Program-made: the position numbers and the translations under genes | The notes under the pieces: generated by a model | Told to the model about the DNA's origin: nothing | Databases searched by the model: none | What the model saw: only the letters and a program-made list of their open reading frames with translations | Assembly (NCBI GenBank): GCA_947458455.1 | Contig: CANGYJ010000001.1 | Location: 248,001-312,000, forward strand | Length of the DNA stretch: 64,000 bases | Direction: 5' to 3' | DNA from: Verrucomicrobiaceae bacterium | Lineage (GTDB): Bacteria > Verrucomicrobiota > Verrucomicrobiia > Verrucomicrobiales > Verrucomicrobiaceae | Shown here: one piece after another, positions 16,719-31,362 of the stretch | How positions within the stretch are numbered: the first letter of the stretch is position 1 | How the letters are laid out: every line of letters starts with the position of its first letter

Positions 16719-17195
16719 TCACGCGCACTTGGGGCAGCGGCCGTAGAATTCGAGCTCGTGGTAGAGCTTGGTGAAGCCGCTGGACTTTTCGATGTCGCGT
16801 TCGAGGGCCTCGACGGGGCAGGAGATGTCGAGGCGCTGGATGCGGCCGCATTTGGTGCAGACGAGGTAGTCGTCGTGGTGACCCTCCTCGATGATGGTGT
16901 AGTAAGTACTGCGGTCGTGCAGACCGAGGCGGCGGATGATGCTGCGCTCTTCGAGCTTCACGAGCAGGCGGAAGACGGTGGCGCGGTCGGCCCCGGTTTT
17001 GAGTTCCTTCGATTCGGCGATGTCGGCGAGGCTGAGCGGCTCGTGGGCATGGATGAGGATCTCCAGCACGTTTTCGAGGGCGCGGGTGCGGCGCAGGCCG
17101 CCTTCGCGGGTTTTGGCCAGCGCCGCCTCCAGCATCTTCTGGGCGGATTTTTTGTCGTGGTGACGACAGGTGGCGGAATGGTGGTGGTGGAGCAT
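16719..17195 (-). CDS. Fur-family metalloregulator
   Basis: A 158-residue transcription regulator of the Fur/Zur/PerR superfamily. The winged helix covers about residues 15-95 (LRRTRALENVLEILIHAHEP, then GADRATVFRLLVKLEERSII). The dimerisation domain carries the His-rich metal site EEGHHDDYLVC. The structural zinc site is built from two Cys pairs, CTKC and the C-terminal CPKC. The N-terminus is unusually rich in His (MLHHHHSATCRHH) and may add a metal-sensing or metal-buffering site. It is divergent from the secreted FAD oxidoreductase at 17315 (120-bp gap). Iron versus zinc sensing cannot be decided from sequence. Confidence 0.9.
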   Translation of the reverse strand: MLHHHHSATCRHHDKKSAQKMLEAALAKTREGGLRRTRALENVLEILIHAHEPLSLADIAESKELKTGADRATVFRLLVKLEERSIIRRLGLHDRSTYYTIIEEGHHDDYLVCTKCGRIQRLDISCPVEALERDIEKSSGFTKLYHELEFYGRCPKCA

Positions 17196-17314
17196 GGGGC
17201 TGGGGCGGCCACCTATGACGAAAAGTGGCGTCCCGGCAAGGTGTCACACGAGGTGCATATTCTGATTGCCCAATGGCTGGCTGCGGCGATCAAAGATGCC
17301 CAACCTAGCCTGCC

Positions 17315-19396
<2,082 letters not shown>

Positions 19397-19583
19397 TTCG
19401 TTCTAGAACCTTTGACCACGGAATAAACGGTAGTCTCTGAGTTTAGACTTGTTTCCTTAGTGAGTTCCCGCAGCCTGACGGCCTGACGATATGAAAACGC
19501 CCCCCAAGGTTTTACATCTCACTGTTCATCACTCATGGCTCACTTTGCATGGAGGGGGAGTTTTGGGACGGTTGTTCTCGAGC

Positions 19584-22500
19584 ATGAAATGCCTGACCGG
19601 TATCATCACCGCCTCCGTTGTATTCGGCTCTGCTTCTTGGTGTCACGCAGCCGCGCCCGCAGGTGCCGATAAAGCCTTTTCGAAACGCTCCAGCAGTACC
19701 ATCACACTGACTCCGGCTGACTGGGGCTTTTCAGACTCGGACACACCGCCCGATATCTTCTCGGCGGTCAAAATCGCCACGCTGCCATCCACAGGCATCC
19801 TAAAGGTAGACGGTGTGAATGCGACGGCTGGGCAGATCGTTTCCATTTTGCCGAGTGTTCCGGCAGGTGAAACCTGGAACACGCTAGCGGCAGCTGGCAG
19901 CGGCATCTGGAGGTGCATTACATGCTCCGCAGATGGTACCAAACTCGCAGCCGCCAGGCAGGGGGATATCTATGTTTCAAACGATTCTGGGGCGAGCTGG
20001 ACACCCAGGTCTACTTTCGAATACTGGACTTCCATAGCGTCCTCAGCCGATGGGAGCAAACTCGCTGCCGTTGCAGGCATCAATGGTCTGATTTACATCT
20101 CATCTGACTATGGCGTGACGTGGACGTATCATGAATGGTACCGCAATTGGCAAGCCATCACTTCTTCTGCTGACGGCAGTAAGCTCGCTGCGGTGGATTT
20201 GGGTGGAAAAATCTACACATCGACCGATTCGGGGGAGAATTGGACGCCGCGAGAATCGAATCGTAATTGGAAATCAATCGTGTCTTCGTCTGATGGGACC
20301 AAGCTCGCTGCTGTCGTTTACGGCGGTCAAATCTACACTTCTAATGACTCAGGCGTAAGCTGGACTGCACGCGCATCGGACAAATCATGGTATTCAATCA
20401 CATCATCTGCAGATGGCAGTAAATTGGCTGCCGTGGTCATTGGTGGCCAAATCTACACTTCCATCGACTCAGGCATAAGCTGGACTGCACATGGATCAGA
20501 CAAATCATGGTATTCAATCACCTCATCTGCAGATGGCAGTAAGTTGGCAGCCGTTGAAAGTAGTGGGTATATCCACACCTCCACAGACTCGGGGATGAGT
20601 TGGACTATTCGGGATTACAACAGTTTCTGGCGAGGCATCACATCCTCAGCTGATGGCAGTCGGCTTTTTGCGGTGGCTGATTACGATGGCCTTATTCTCT
20701 CCTCAGCCGGTGCAGTGCCAGCTATCACCTACACCACCCCGGCAGGCACAGGCAGTGCCAGCTTCACCTTTCAGGTTCAAGACTCGTCCGCAACGAACAA
20801 TCTAGACCTCAGCGCAAACACACTGAGCTTTGACTATGTCACGCCCCCACCTCCCAAGCCACCAGAAGGCGAGGACAAATCCTTTTCCATGCTCGCCACC
20901 ACTACGGTCACGTTGGCTGAGACGGACTGGGGCTTTTCAGACTCGGACAACCCGGCGGATCGGTTTTCGGCCGTCAAGATTAACACCTTGCCTACAGTGG
21001 GGACTTTGAAGGTGGATGGTTTGAACGCCACGGCTGGCCAAAGCTTCAGCATTCAACCAAGCGGTACTCCTGGTGAGATATGGACAGCCCAATCGGCCTC
21101 TGGTAGTCGCAACTGGGGCCAAATCTCATCTTCTGCCGATGGTATTCAACTTATCGCAATTGGAGAGAATCAAATTTACATCTCAACTGACTCTGGCGTG
21201 ACCTGGACGCCTCGTGAGATTCCCCGTAACTGGAGGTCCGTCACGTCTTCTTCCGATGGCAGCAAACTCGCTGCTGCCGTCTACGATGGGCAAATTTACA
21301 CCTCGACCAATTCGGGGGTGAGCTGGGTGCCTCGGGATTCAAATCGTAAGTGGAATTCCATTACGTCTTCCGCAGATGGCAGTAAGCTCGCAGCGGTGGA
21401 CCAAATCGGCTACATCTACACTTCTGTCGATTCGGGAGTGAGCTGGACACCTCGACTATCAGCATCTCAAGCTAGCAGCCAATGGGGGTCCATAACATCC
21501 TCTGCTGATGGTGCCAAGCTCGCCGCTGCGACTGAATACGGCCCCATTTACACTTCGAGTGACTCAGGACAGACCTGGACAGTGCGAACCACGAAGCGCA
21601 ATTGGTCTGCCATTAGCAGCTCTGCTGACGGTAATATGCTAGCTGCAGTGGTTCGTGGCGGACAAATCTATACGTCCAACGACTCTGGACTTAGCTGGGT
21701 AGCTAGAGAATCAGCCCGCCTTTGGACATCTATCGCGTCCTCTGCGGATGGTAGCAGGCTCGCTTCAGTAGTCGATGGTGGTCAAATCTACATTTCCACC
21801 GATGCGGGCTTGAACTGGACGGCTAGGGAGGCTGATCGCTACTGGAGTAGCATCACTTGCTCCGCCGATGGCAATAAGTTCGTAGCGGGGGGATTATACG
21901 AGCACATATCCACCTCTGCAATCGCTGCCCCCACCATTACCTACACCGCGCCTGCTGGCATGGGCAGCGCCAGCTTCACCTTCCAAGTGCAGGACTCCGC
22001 CGCGACGGATAATCTCGACCTCAGCTCGAACACACTGAGCTTTAACTATTCCACCGCCTATCCGACGGTCACACTACCCGCCACGCCATCCGGCGGCTGG
22101 CCGATCAATCCTCTGACGGGGCTCTATGACATCGACGTGCCAGTGCAAAACACGACGGCTAATGTCATCAATGGCTTTCGTATCATAGTGGGTCTCACTG
22201 CTTATTCTAGCAGCCATCCCAGTCTCGTGCTCAGTAATGCCAGCAACATCGCGTTTTCCTACATCGACCATACCTGCCCACTCGCTGTTGGAGAAAGTGT
22301 CACACAGAGGCTGAGCTTTGGCCTGACTTCAAGCGGATTGCCAAATCCCTTCAATCCCATGTTGGTTGCCTTAACTTGGACGCCACCTGCCATGGGGGGG
22401 GCTTTGCCGAGTGGTCTGAGCTTCAGCAATGCAGGCATCCAGTCGAACAACGGCGGACCCTTTCAACTTAGTTGGCCCAGCACCGTGGGGCGCTGGTATC

Positions 22501-22661
22501 GCATCTACTACACACAGAACCTGAGCACTTGGTTCTCTGCCAGCACACCGATCCAAGCCACCACCACCCAAACGCAATGGAGCGACACTGGCCCGCCCCA
22601 CACCTCCGCAACTCCAGGCACGGCTCGCTTCTACAAAGTCAGCGAGATTGCGTCGCCGTGA
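19584..22661 (+). CDS. Secreted protein with two seven-repeat beta-propellers nested in cadherin-like domains
   Basis: I chose the ATG at 19584 because it begins a normal signal peptide (MKCLTGIITASVVFGSASWC, then HAA). The in-frame ATG at 19491 would add 31 residues before it. The mature protein has two homologous halves. Each opens with a cadherin-like segment (DWGFSDSD..FSAVKI..LP..G.LKVDG.NATAGQ). It continues with seven 40-residue blades of the pattern W.SITSSADGSKLAAV..GGQIYTS.DSG.SWT, and closes with ITYT.PAG.GSASFTFQVQDS. The C-terminal 75 residues match a domain common at the ends of verrucomicrobial secreted proteins (WPSTVGRWYRIYYTQNLSTW...ARFYKV). Likely extracellular; ligand unknown. 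Confidence 0.85.
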   Translation: MKCLTGIITASVVFGSASWCHAAAPAGADKAFSKRSSSTITLTPADWGFSDSDTPPDIFSAVKIATLPSTGILKVDGVNATAGQIVSILPSVPAGETWNTLAAAGSGIWRCITCSADGTKLAAARQGDIYVSNDSGASWTPRSTFEYWTSIASSADGSKLAAVAGINGLIYISSDYGVTWTYHEWYRNWQAITSSADGSKLAAVDLGGKIYTSTDSGENWTPRESNRNWKSIVSSSDGTKLAAVVYGGQIYTSNDSGVSWTARASDKSWYSITSSADGSKLAAVVIGGQIYTSIDSGISWTAHGSDKSWYSITSSADGSKLAAVESSGYIHTSTDSGMSWTIRDYNSFWRGITSSADGSRLFAVADYDGLILSSAGAVPAITYTTPAGTGSASFTFQVQDSSATNNLDLSANTLSFDYVTPPPPKPPEGEDKSFSMLATTTVTLAETDWGFSDSDNPADRFSAVKINTLPTVGTLKVDGLNATAGQSFSIQPSGTPGEIWTAQSASGSRNWGQISSSADGIQLIAIGENQIYISTDSGVTWTPREIPRNWRSVTSSSDGSKLAAAVYDGQIYTSTNSGVSWVPRDSNRKWNSITSSADGSKLAAVDQIGYIYTSVDSGVSWTPRLSASQASSQWGSITSSADGAKLAAATEYGPIYTSSDSGQTWTVRTTKRNWSAISSSADGNMLAAVVRGGQIYTSNDSGLSWVARESARLWTSIASSADGSRLASVVDGGQIYISTDAGLNWTAREADRYWSSITCSADGNKFVAGGLYEHISTSAIAAPTITYTAPAGMGSASFTFQVQDSAATDNLDLSSNTLSFNYSTAYPTVTLPATPSGGWPINPLTGLYDIDVPVQNTTANVINGFRIIVGLTAYSSSHPSLVLSNASNIAFSYIDHTCPLAVGESVTQRLSFGLTSSGLPNPFNPMLVALTWTPPAMGGALPSGLSFSNAGIQSNNGGPFQLSWPSTVGRWYRIYYTQNLSTWFSASTPIQATTTQTQWSDTGPPHTSATPGTARFYKVSEIASP

Positions 22662-25403
<2,742 letters not shown>

Positions 25404-25409
25404 CCCCTC

Positions 25410-26507
25410 GTGAAGCCCAAACGCTCCAGTTCAACCAAAGCCATCCAGCCCGCTCAGCGGAGCTTCGAGGACTTGGTGCGTGAACTGAAGACGTTCATCA
25501 CCGAAAGCCGACGGCAGATCATTCGTGCGGTGGATTTTGCTCAGGTGCAGACCTGTTGGGGCGTGGGGCGTTATATCGTGGAATACGAGCAAAAGGGGGC
25601 AGATAGAGCTAAGTATGGAGCCAAATTACTTCCCAAACTTTCAGAACGGCTCACCACCGATTTTGGACAGGGCTTTGATGAGCGAAACCTCCGAAACATG
25701 AGGCTGTTTTATCGCACTTTTCCAATTTGGAACGCACTGCGTCCCGAATTGAACTGGACCCAATACCGCACCCTTCTCCGAGTAGAAGACCCCAAAGCCC
25801 GCGAGTGGTATATCGAGGAGGCCATCACCCAAAACTGGAGTTCTCGTGCCCTTGATCGCCAGATCAACCGCCTCTACTACGAGCGGCTGCTTTCCAGCCG
25901 AGACAAAAAGGCGGTGAAGAAGGAAGCGGAGGAGAAAATAGCCGAGTTACCGCCATCGCCGAAGGACTTCATTCGCGATCCGGTGCTGCTAGAGTTTTTG
26001 GGGCTGCCGGAAACCGGACGGCTGCTGGAGTCGAACCTCGAACAACGGCTCATCGATCACTTGCAGAGTTTCCTGCTCGAGCTTGGCAAAGGCTTTGCGT
26101 TTATCGGTCGCCAGGTGCGGGTGAGTGCGGAGACGAAGGACTTCTATATCGATCTCGTCTTCTACAATTACCTCTTGAAATGCTTCGTGATCTTCGATTT
26201 GAAGCCCCGCGAGCTGCGGCACGAGGACATCGGCCAGATGGACATGTATGTGCGCATGTATGACGACTTGCATCGCGGCAAAGGAGACAACCCTACCGTC
26301 GGCATCATCCTCTGCGCTGCGAAAGACGCCTCCATCGCCAAGTATTCGATCCTCAACGGCAGTGAGAAGCTTTTCGCTTCTCGCTACACGCTTGTGCTGC
26401 CCAGCGAAGAGGTGCTGCGCCTCGAATTGATCCGCGAGCAGCAGATGCTGGAAGGCTTCAAGCCAGTTCGAGCCGCCAAAAAGCCGAAGCGCCAAATTTC
26501 TCGATAA
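25410..26507 (+). CDS. DUF1016 / YhcG-type PD-(D/E)XK nuclease domain protein
   Basis: A 365-residue protein with a GTG start 6 bp after gyrB. The N-terminal DUF1016_N region contains SRRQIIRAVDFAQVQTCWGV, VGRYIVEYEQ, LSERLTTDFGQGFDERNLRN and the helical LRVEDPKAREWYIEEA. The C-terminal nuclease fold shows AETKDFYIDLVFYNYLLKC then VIFDLKPREL, the D...D-x-K version of the PD-(D/E)XK active site where many relatives have E-L-K. Family members are usually scattered with mobile or restriction-modification loci, and their biochemical role is not settled. Here the gene splits the gyrase pair. Composition is somewhat lower in GC than gyrB. The domain call is firm; any link to gyrase is inference. 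Confidence 0.9.
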   Translation: MKPKRSSSTKAIQPAQRSFEDLVRELKTFITESRRQIIRAVDFAQVQTCWGVGRYIVEYEQKGADRAKYGAKLLPKLSERLTTDFGQGFDERNLRNMRLFYRTFPIWNALRPELNWTQYRTLLRVEDPKAREWYIEEAITQNWSSRALDRQINRLYYERLLSSRDKKAVKKEAEEKIAELPPSPKDFIRDPVLLEFLGLPETGRLLESNLEQRLIDHLQSFLLELGKGFAFIGRQVRVSAETKDFYIDLVFYNYLLKCFVIFDLKPRELRHEDIGQMDMYVRMYDDLHRGKGDNPTVGIILCAAKDASIAKYSILNGSEKLFASRYTLVLPSEEVLRLELIREQQMLEGFKPVRAAKKPKRQISR

Positions 26508-26534
26508 ACACCTCCCCTTTTCATTCCCTGTTTC

Positions 26535-29186
26535 ATGCAAGACTCCAACACACGCCCCATCTCCGTCGCTGACGAGGTCAAGAATTCGTTCTTGGACTAC
26601 TCCATGTCTGTGATCATCTCCCGCGCTCTGCCGGATGTCCGAGACGGCCTCAAACCCTCCCAGCGGCGCATCCTTTACGCGATGCATGAGCTCTCGCTCT
26701 ACCCGCCGAAGAAGCATGTGAAGTGCGCGAAGATCGCAGGTGATACGTCCGGTAACTACCATCCGCATGGTGAGGCGGTCATTTACCCGACGCTCGTCCA
26801 CATGGGGCAGGAATGGGCCATGCGGGAGACCTTGATCGACCCGCAGGGGAACTTCGGCAGCGTGGAAGGCGATCCTCCGGCGGCCATGCGATATACGGAA
26901 GCTCGCATGACGCACCTCGGCGGCGCTTTGATGCAGGACATGGACAAGGATACGGTCGATTTCGTCCCGAACTATGACGAACGACTCACCGAACCGACGG
27001 TCTTCCCGGCGGCGTTTCCGAACCTGCTCGTCAATGGCGGCACGGGCATCGCCGTCGGCATGGCGACGAACATGCCGCCGCACAACCTCGGCGAGGTCGT
27101 GGATGCCGTTTGTGCGCAGATTGATAATCCTGCGATCACCACGCCGGAGCTGATGGCGCATGTCAAAGGGCCGGATTTCCCCACGGGCTGCACCATCATG
27201 GGCACCACGGGCATCCGCGATTACATGGAAACCGGCCACGGTAGCGTGCGCATCCGTGGTCAGGCGGAAATCGTCGAAAACGGCAACCGCGAGCAGATCA
27301 TTATCACGGAGATCCCATATAACGTGAACCGCGCGGAGCTGGAAAAGAAGATCGCCGAGCTCGCGAACGAAAAAATCATCCCCGAGATCAGCGGCGTGCG
27401 AAACGAGTCCGATGAGAACTCGCGTCTCGTCGTCGATTTGAAGAAGGATGCGCGTGCGCAGGTGGTGCTGAACAATTTGTACAAGCACACCGAGCTGGAA
27501 GCTTCGTTCAGCGTCCACATGCTCGCCATTGATGGCAACAGGCCGCGTGTCTTTGGTATCAAGGACGCCATCGCCTGCTACATCGAGCACCGCCGTGAGG
27601 TCATCATCCGCCGCACGAAGTATCTGCTCGCCAAAGCCGAGGTGCAGGCCGAGAAGCTCGAAGCCTTCCTCCTCGCTCTCAGCCGCCTCGATGATTTCAT
27701 CAAGATCATCCGCGACAGCCGTAACCGCGACGAAGCCCGTGCCGGATTGAAGGCCTACACCTTCCCCGTCGCCACCGCCGAGCAACTCGGCCTGCTCATC
27801 CGCGGCCAGCCGAGCATCCAGGATGGTCGTTACGTCTTCACCGACAAGCAGGTCGATGACATCCTCGAACTCCGCCTCTATCAGCTCACCGGCATGGAGC
27901 GTGACAAGGTGAAAGCCGAATACGACGCCATACTCGCCACCATCAAGGACCTGCTCGACATCCTGGCTAGCGAGCAACGCGTGCTCACCATCATCAAAGA
28001 CGAGCTGCACGTCATCAAGGCCAAGCACGCCTCACCGCGCCTCACTCGCATCGAGGCCGTCTCTGGAGACATCGACAGCGTCGACCTCATCCCGAACGAG
28101 GCCGCGATCGTCACCATGACGCACATGGGCAGCATCAAACGCACGCCTACCGCCGAATACCGCCTGCAAGGCCGTGGCGGCAAAGGCCTCAAAGGCATGG
28201 AAACCCGCGAAGCACAGAGCGAGGAGGACACCGACGACTTCGTCGAGCATCTCTTCAGCGCCCAGCTCCACGACTTCCTGCTCTTCTTCACGAACACGGG
28301 CCGCATGTATGTCGAGCGCGTGTATCAGATCCCGCAGGCCACCCGCACCGGCAAAGGCCGCAGCATCAAAAACGTGCTCAACCTCCGCACGGAGGAGAAA
28401 ATCGCCAGTGTGCTCATCTTGAAGGCCCAAGGCGCTGAAGACGACGCCATGTGGGCCGCAGATCGCTATGTGCTCTTCGCGACAAAGGACGGCACAGTGA
28501 AGAAAACCGCCCTCGAAGAGTTCAAAAACTACCGCAAGGACGGCATCATCGCCATCAAGCTCGATGAAGGCAACGACCTCGTCGATGTGGTGCTCACCGA
28601 TGGCACGAAGGAAGTCTGCCTCGTCACGCATGAGGGCATGTTTGCTCGATTCCATGAGACGGGCGAAGACCTCGAATCACCGAACCTGCGCTCCATCGGC
28701 CGCAACACCGCGGGTGTGCGTGGCATCACCCTAGATGCCGACGACTTCCTGGTGAGCTGCCTCACGAACGAAGAAGGAGCCATGGTGCTCGTTGTTAGCG
28801 AAAACGGCCTCGGCAAACGTACCCCCTTTGTCGAATACCGTCTTCTCACCAATCGCGGCGGCAAAGGGGTCACGACGATGAATGTGACCGAGAAGACCGG
28901 CAAAGTCGTCGCTGCTCTCGCCGTGAAAGAAACGGACGAGCTCATGCTCATGACCAGCAAAGGTCAAAGCGTGCGCATTAAGGTCAGCCAGATCCGCGAA
29001 ACGGGCCGCAATGCTCAAGGCGTGAAGCTCATGTCGCTGAACGAAGGCGAAACCATCCAGGACGTGGCCACGGTGATCTCCGAGGAGGAGGAAGCCCCTG
29101 CTGCGGAGGGTGAAAGCACGGCCGAAGCTGCTCCCGAAGCCCCGGCTGAGGTGGCATCGGATGAGCCTTCGGCTCCTGAAGCCTGA
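26535..29186 (+). CDS. gyrA: DNA gyrase subunit A
   Basis: Breakage-reunion subunit, 883 residues. The N-terminal winged-helix region has [20 protein letters not shown], and the catalytic Tyr120 is in [14 protein letters not shown]. The quinolone pocket reads [12 protein letters not shown], so the positions equal to E. coli Ser83 and Asp87 are Ala81 and Pro85. The C-terminal beta-pinwheel has a GyrA-box-like [10 protein letters not shown] (about residue 548), which supports supercoiling gyrase rather than ParC. It ends in an acidic Ala/Glu/Pro-rich tail. It starts 27 bp after the DUF1016 gene. Confidence 0.96.
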   Translation: MQDSNTRPISVADEVKNSFLDYSMSVIISRALPDVRDGLKPSQRRILYAMHELSLYPPKKHVKCAKIAGDTSGNYHPHGEAVIYPTLVHMGQEWAMRETLIDPQGNFGSVEGDPPAAMRYTEARMTHLGGALMQDMDKDTVDFVPNYDERLTEPTVFPAAFPNLLVNGGTGIAVGMATNMPPHNLGEVVDAVCAQIDNPAITTPELMAHVKGPDFPTGCTIMGTTGIRDYMETGHGSVRIRGQAEIVENGNREQIIITEIPYNVNRAELEKKIAELANEKIIPEISGVRNESDENSRLVVDLKKDARAQVVLNNLYKHTELEASFSVHMLAIDGNRPRVFGIKDAIACYIEHRREVIIRRTKYLLAKAEVQAEKLEAFLLALSRLDDFIKIIRDSRNRDEARAGLKAYTFPVATAEQLGLLIRGQPSIQDGRYVFTDKQVDDILELRLYQLTGMERDKVKAEYDAILATIKDLLDILASEQRVLTIIKDELHVIKAKHASPRLTRIEAVSGDIDSVDLIPNEAAIVTMTHMGSIKRTPTAEYRLQGRGGKGLKGMETREAQSEEDTDDFVEHLFSAQLHDFLLFFTNTGRMYVERVYQIPQATRTGKGRSIKNVLNLRTEEKIASVLILKAQGAEDDAMWAADRYVLFATKDGTVKKTALEEFKNYRKDGIIAIKLDEGNDLVDVVLTDGTKEVCLVTHEGMFARFHETGEDLESPNLRSIGRNTAGVRGITLDADDFLVSCLTNEEGAMVLVVSENGLGKRTPFVEYRLLTNRGGKGVTTMNVTEKTGKVVAALAVKETDELMLMTSKGQSVRIKVSQIRETGRNAQGVKLMSLNEGETIQDVATVISEEEEAPAAEGESTAEAAPEAPAEVASDEPSAPEA

Positions 29187-29250
29187 TTTCGCTCCTTCAA
29201 AGGATTCGCTGAGTTGATAAGTCCTCGCCAGTGGCGGAGACATTCAGTTT

Positions 29251-31362
29251 ATGCGCCCGTTCGTCCTTCTCACCATGACTGTCACCGCCCTTGCTGCCGA
29301 CTCGTTGACCTATCCGACCACCCGCAAGGAGGAGGTCGTGGACACGCTGCACGGGGTGAAGATCGCCGATCCCTACCGCTGGCTGGAAGATGACAACTCG
29401 GAGAAGACCAAAAAATGGGTGAAGGCTCAAAACGAGGTCACGTTCGGCTATCTGGAGAAGCTGCCGCGTCGTGCGGAGATCCAATCGAGGCTCAAGGAGT
29501 TGTGGAATTACGAACGGGTGGGCATGCCCTTCGAACGCGGAGGGCGGTGGTTTTATTCGCACAACAGCGGGTTGCAGAACCAGCCTGTTTTGATGACGGC
29601 GGAGTCTCTGGAGGCGAAAGCGACGCTGCTGCTCGATCCGAATGCGATGTCGAAAGATGGCACCACCTCACTCAGCGACTACGAAGCCAGTGAGGATGGC
29701 AAACTCATCGCGTATGGCGTCTCGGAGGCGGGGAGCGATTGGAACACGATTCGCCTGCGTGACATCGCCAGTGGCAAGGATCTCGAGGATGTGATCCGCT
29801 GGGTGAAGTTCAGCGGCATTTCATGGCTCAAAGATGGCAGCGGCTTCTTTTATGCCCGTTACGATGAACCGAAGGCTGGAGCGGCTTTGACGGCCAAAAA
29901 CGAGTTTCATAAGCTCTACTTCCACAAGCTCGGCACGAGCCAGAAAGAGGATGTCTTGGTCTATGAACGCCAGGACGAGCCGAATTGGGGCTTTGGCGGT
30001 CATGTGACTGAGGATGGTCAATATCTCATCATTCCCGTGTGGCTCGGCACGGAGCCGAAGAACCGTCTCTTCTACAAAAAGATCGCTCCTGACGCCCCGG
30101 TGGTGGAACTGCTGAATGACTACGATGCCCGCTACGACTTCATCGACAACGTCGGTCCGATTTTTTACTTCCACACGGACCTGAATGCCACCTGCTACCA
30201 GGTCATTGCCATCGACATCCGCAAGCCGCAGCGTGGCAACTGGCGCGTGATCGTGCCCGAAGTGCCGAAGGTGCTGCTGGAAAACGTGAGCACTGTCGGC
30301 GGCAAGATGCTCTGCCAGTATCTCCGCGATGCGAAGACCGAGGTGAAGTGCTTCGACATGGATGGAAAGCTCATCCGCGAGGTGAAGCTGCCCGGCATCG
30401 GCTCGGCGGGTGGTTTTGGCGGTCATCGCACGGACAAGAGCACGTTTTACACCTTCACCAGCTTCACCGAGCCGGGAGCGATCTACCGCATGGACCTCGA
30501 AAGCGGTGAGAGCACGCTTTGGAGGAAACCGGAGGTGAAATTCGATGGAGCAGCCTTTGAGACGAAGCAGGTTTTTGTGACCAGCAAGGATGGCACGAAG
30601 GTGCCGATGTTCATCGTTCACAAGAAGGGGCTGAAGCTCGACGGCTCGAATCCTACGCTGCTGTATGGCTACGGTGGATTCAGCATCAGCCTCACGCCTT
30701 CGTTTTCCGTCTCACGAGCCGTGTGGCTGGAGATGGGCGGTGTCTTTGCCATGCCCAATCTGCGCGGCGGCGGCGAATACGGCCGCGACTGGCATCTCGC
30801 TGGGGTGAAGCTGGGTAAGCAAAACGTCTTCGATGACTTCATCGCCTCCGCCGAGTGGCTCATCGCGAACAAATACACCAGCAGCGCCAAGCTCGCGATC
30901 CAGGGCGGTAGCAATGGCGGACTGCTCGTGGGTGCCTGCATGACGCAGCGGCCTGAGCTCTATGCCGCCGCCTTGCCTGCGGTGGGCGTGCTCGACATGC
31001 TGCGCTTTGAGAAATTCACCATCGGCTGGGGCTGGCGCAGCGATTACGGCAGCGTGGAAAACGGCGCGGAGTTCAAGGCCCTCCTCAGCTACTCGCCCTA
31101 TCACAACCTGAAGCCAGGCACCCGCTATCCGGCCACCCTCGTGCTCACCGGCGATCACGACGACCGTGTGGTGCCTGCTCACAGCTTCAAATTCGGTTCC
31201 CGTCTTCAGGAAAGCCAGGCCAAGGACGGTCCGCCGGTGCTCATCCGCATCGAAACCAGCGCCGGTCATGGTGCTGGCACCGCCTTAAACAAGATGATCG
31301 AGAAGACCGCCGATGAGTGGGCCTTCCTCGTGAAGCATCTGGGCGTCGAAGCTACGCGATGA
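29251..31362 (+). CDS. Prolyl oligopeptidase (family S9A), probably exported
   Basis: A 703-residue serine peptidase that would cleave short peptides after proline. A short signal-like N-terminus ([16 protein letters not shown]) precedes [27 protein letters not shown], the S9A N-terminal signature. A seven-bladed propeller region spans about residues 75-420. The hydrolase domain has Ser554 in [12 protein letters not shown], the Asp in [16 protein letters not shown] and His673 in SAGHGAG. Length is typical of bacterial POPs. Its 3' end overlaps the convergent DUF1501 gene by 11 bp. Periplasmic location is inferred from the leader. Confidence 0.93.
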   Translation: MRPFVLLTMTVTALAADSLTYPTTRKEEVVDTLHGVKIADPYRWLEDDNSEKTKKWVKAQNEVTFGYLEKLPRRAEIQSRLKELWNYERVGMPFERGGRWFYSHNSGLQNQPVLMTAESLEAKATLLLDPNAMSKDGTTSLSDYEASEDGKLIAYGVSEAGSDWNTIRLRDIASGKDLEDVIRWVKFSGISWLKDGSGFFYARYDEPKAGAALTAKNEFHKLYFHKLGTSQKEDVLVYERQDEPNWGFGGHVTEDGQYLIIPVWLGTEPKNRLFYKKIAPDAPVVELLNDYDARYDFIDNVGPIFYFHTDLNATCYQVIAIDIRKPQRGNWRVIVPEVPKVLLENVSTVGGKMLCQYLRDAKTEVKCFDMDGKLIREVKLPGIGSAGGFGGHRTDKSTFYTFTSFTEPGAIYRMDLESGESTLWRKPEVKFDGAAFETKQVFVTSKDGTKVPMFIVHKKGLKLDGSNPTLLYGYGGFSISLTPSFSVSRAVWLEMGGVFAMPNLRGGGEYGRDWHLAGVKLGKQNVFDDFIASAEWLIANKYTSSAKLAIQGGSNGGLLVGACMTQRPELYAAALPAVGVLDMLRFEKFTIGWGWRSDYGSVENGAEFKALLSYSPYHNLKPGTRYPATLVLTGDHDDRVVPAHSFKFGSRLQESQAKDGPPVLIRIETSAGHGAGTALNKMIEKTADEWAFLVKHLGVEATR

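Noticed and set aside
20140-21900. Regular repeats of about 120 nt considered as a CRISPR-like array
   Set aside because: The period is 40 codons and the repeats keep the reading frame and code for beta-propeller blades. There are no unique spacers or cas genes.
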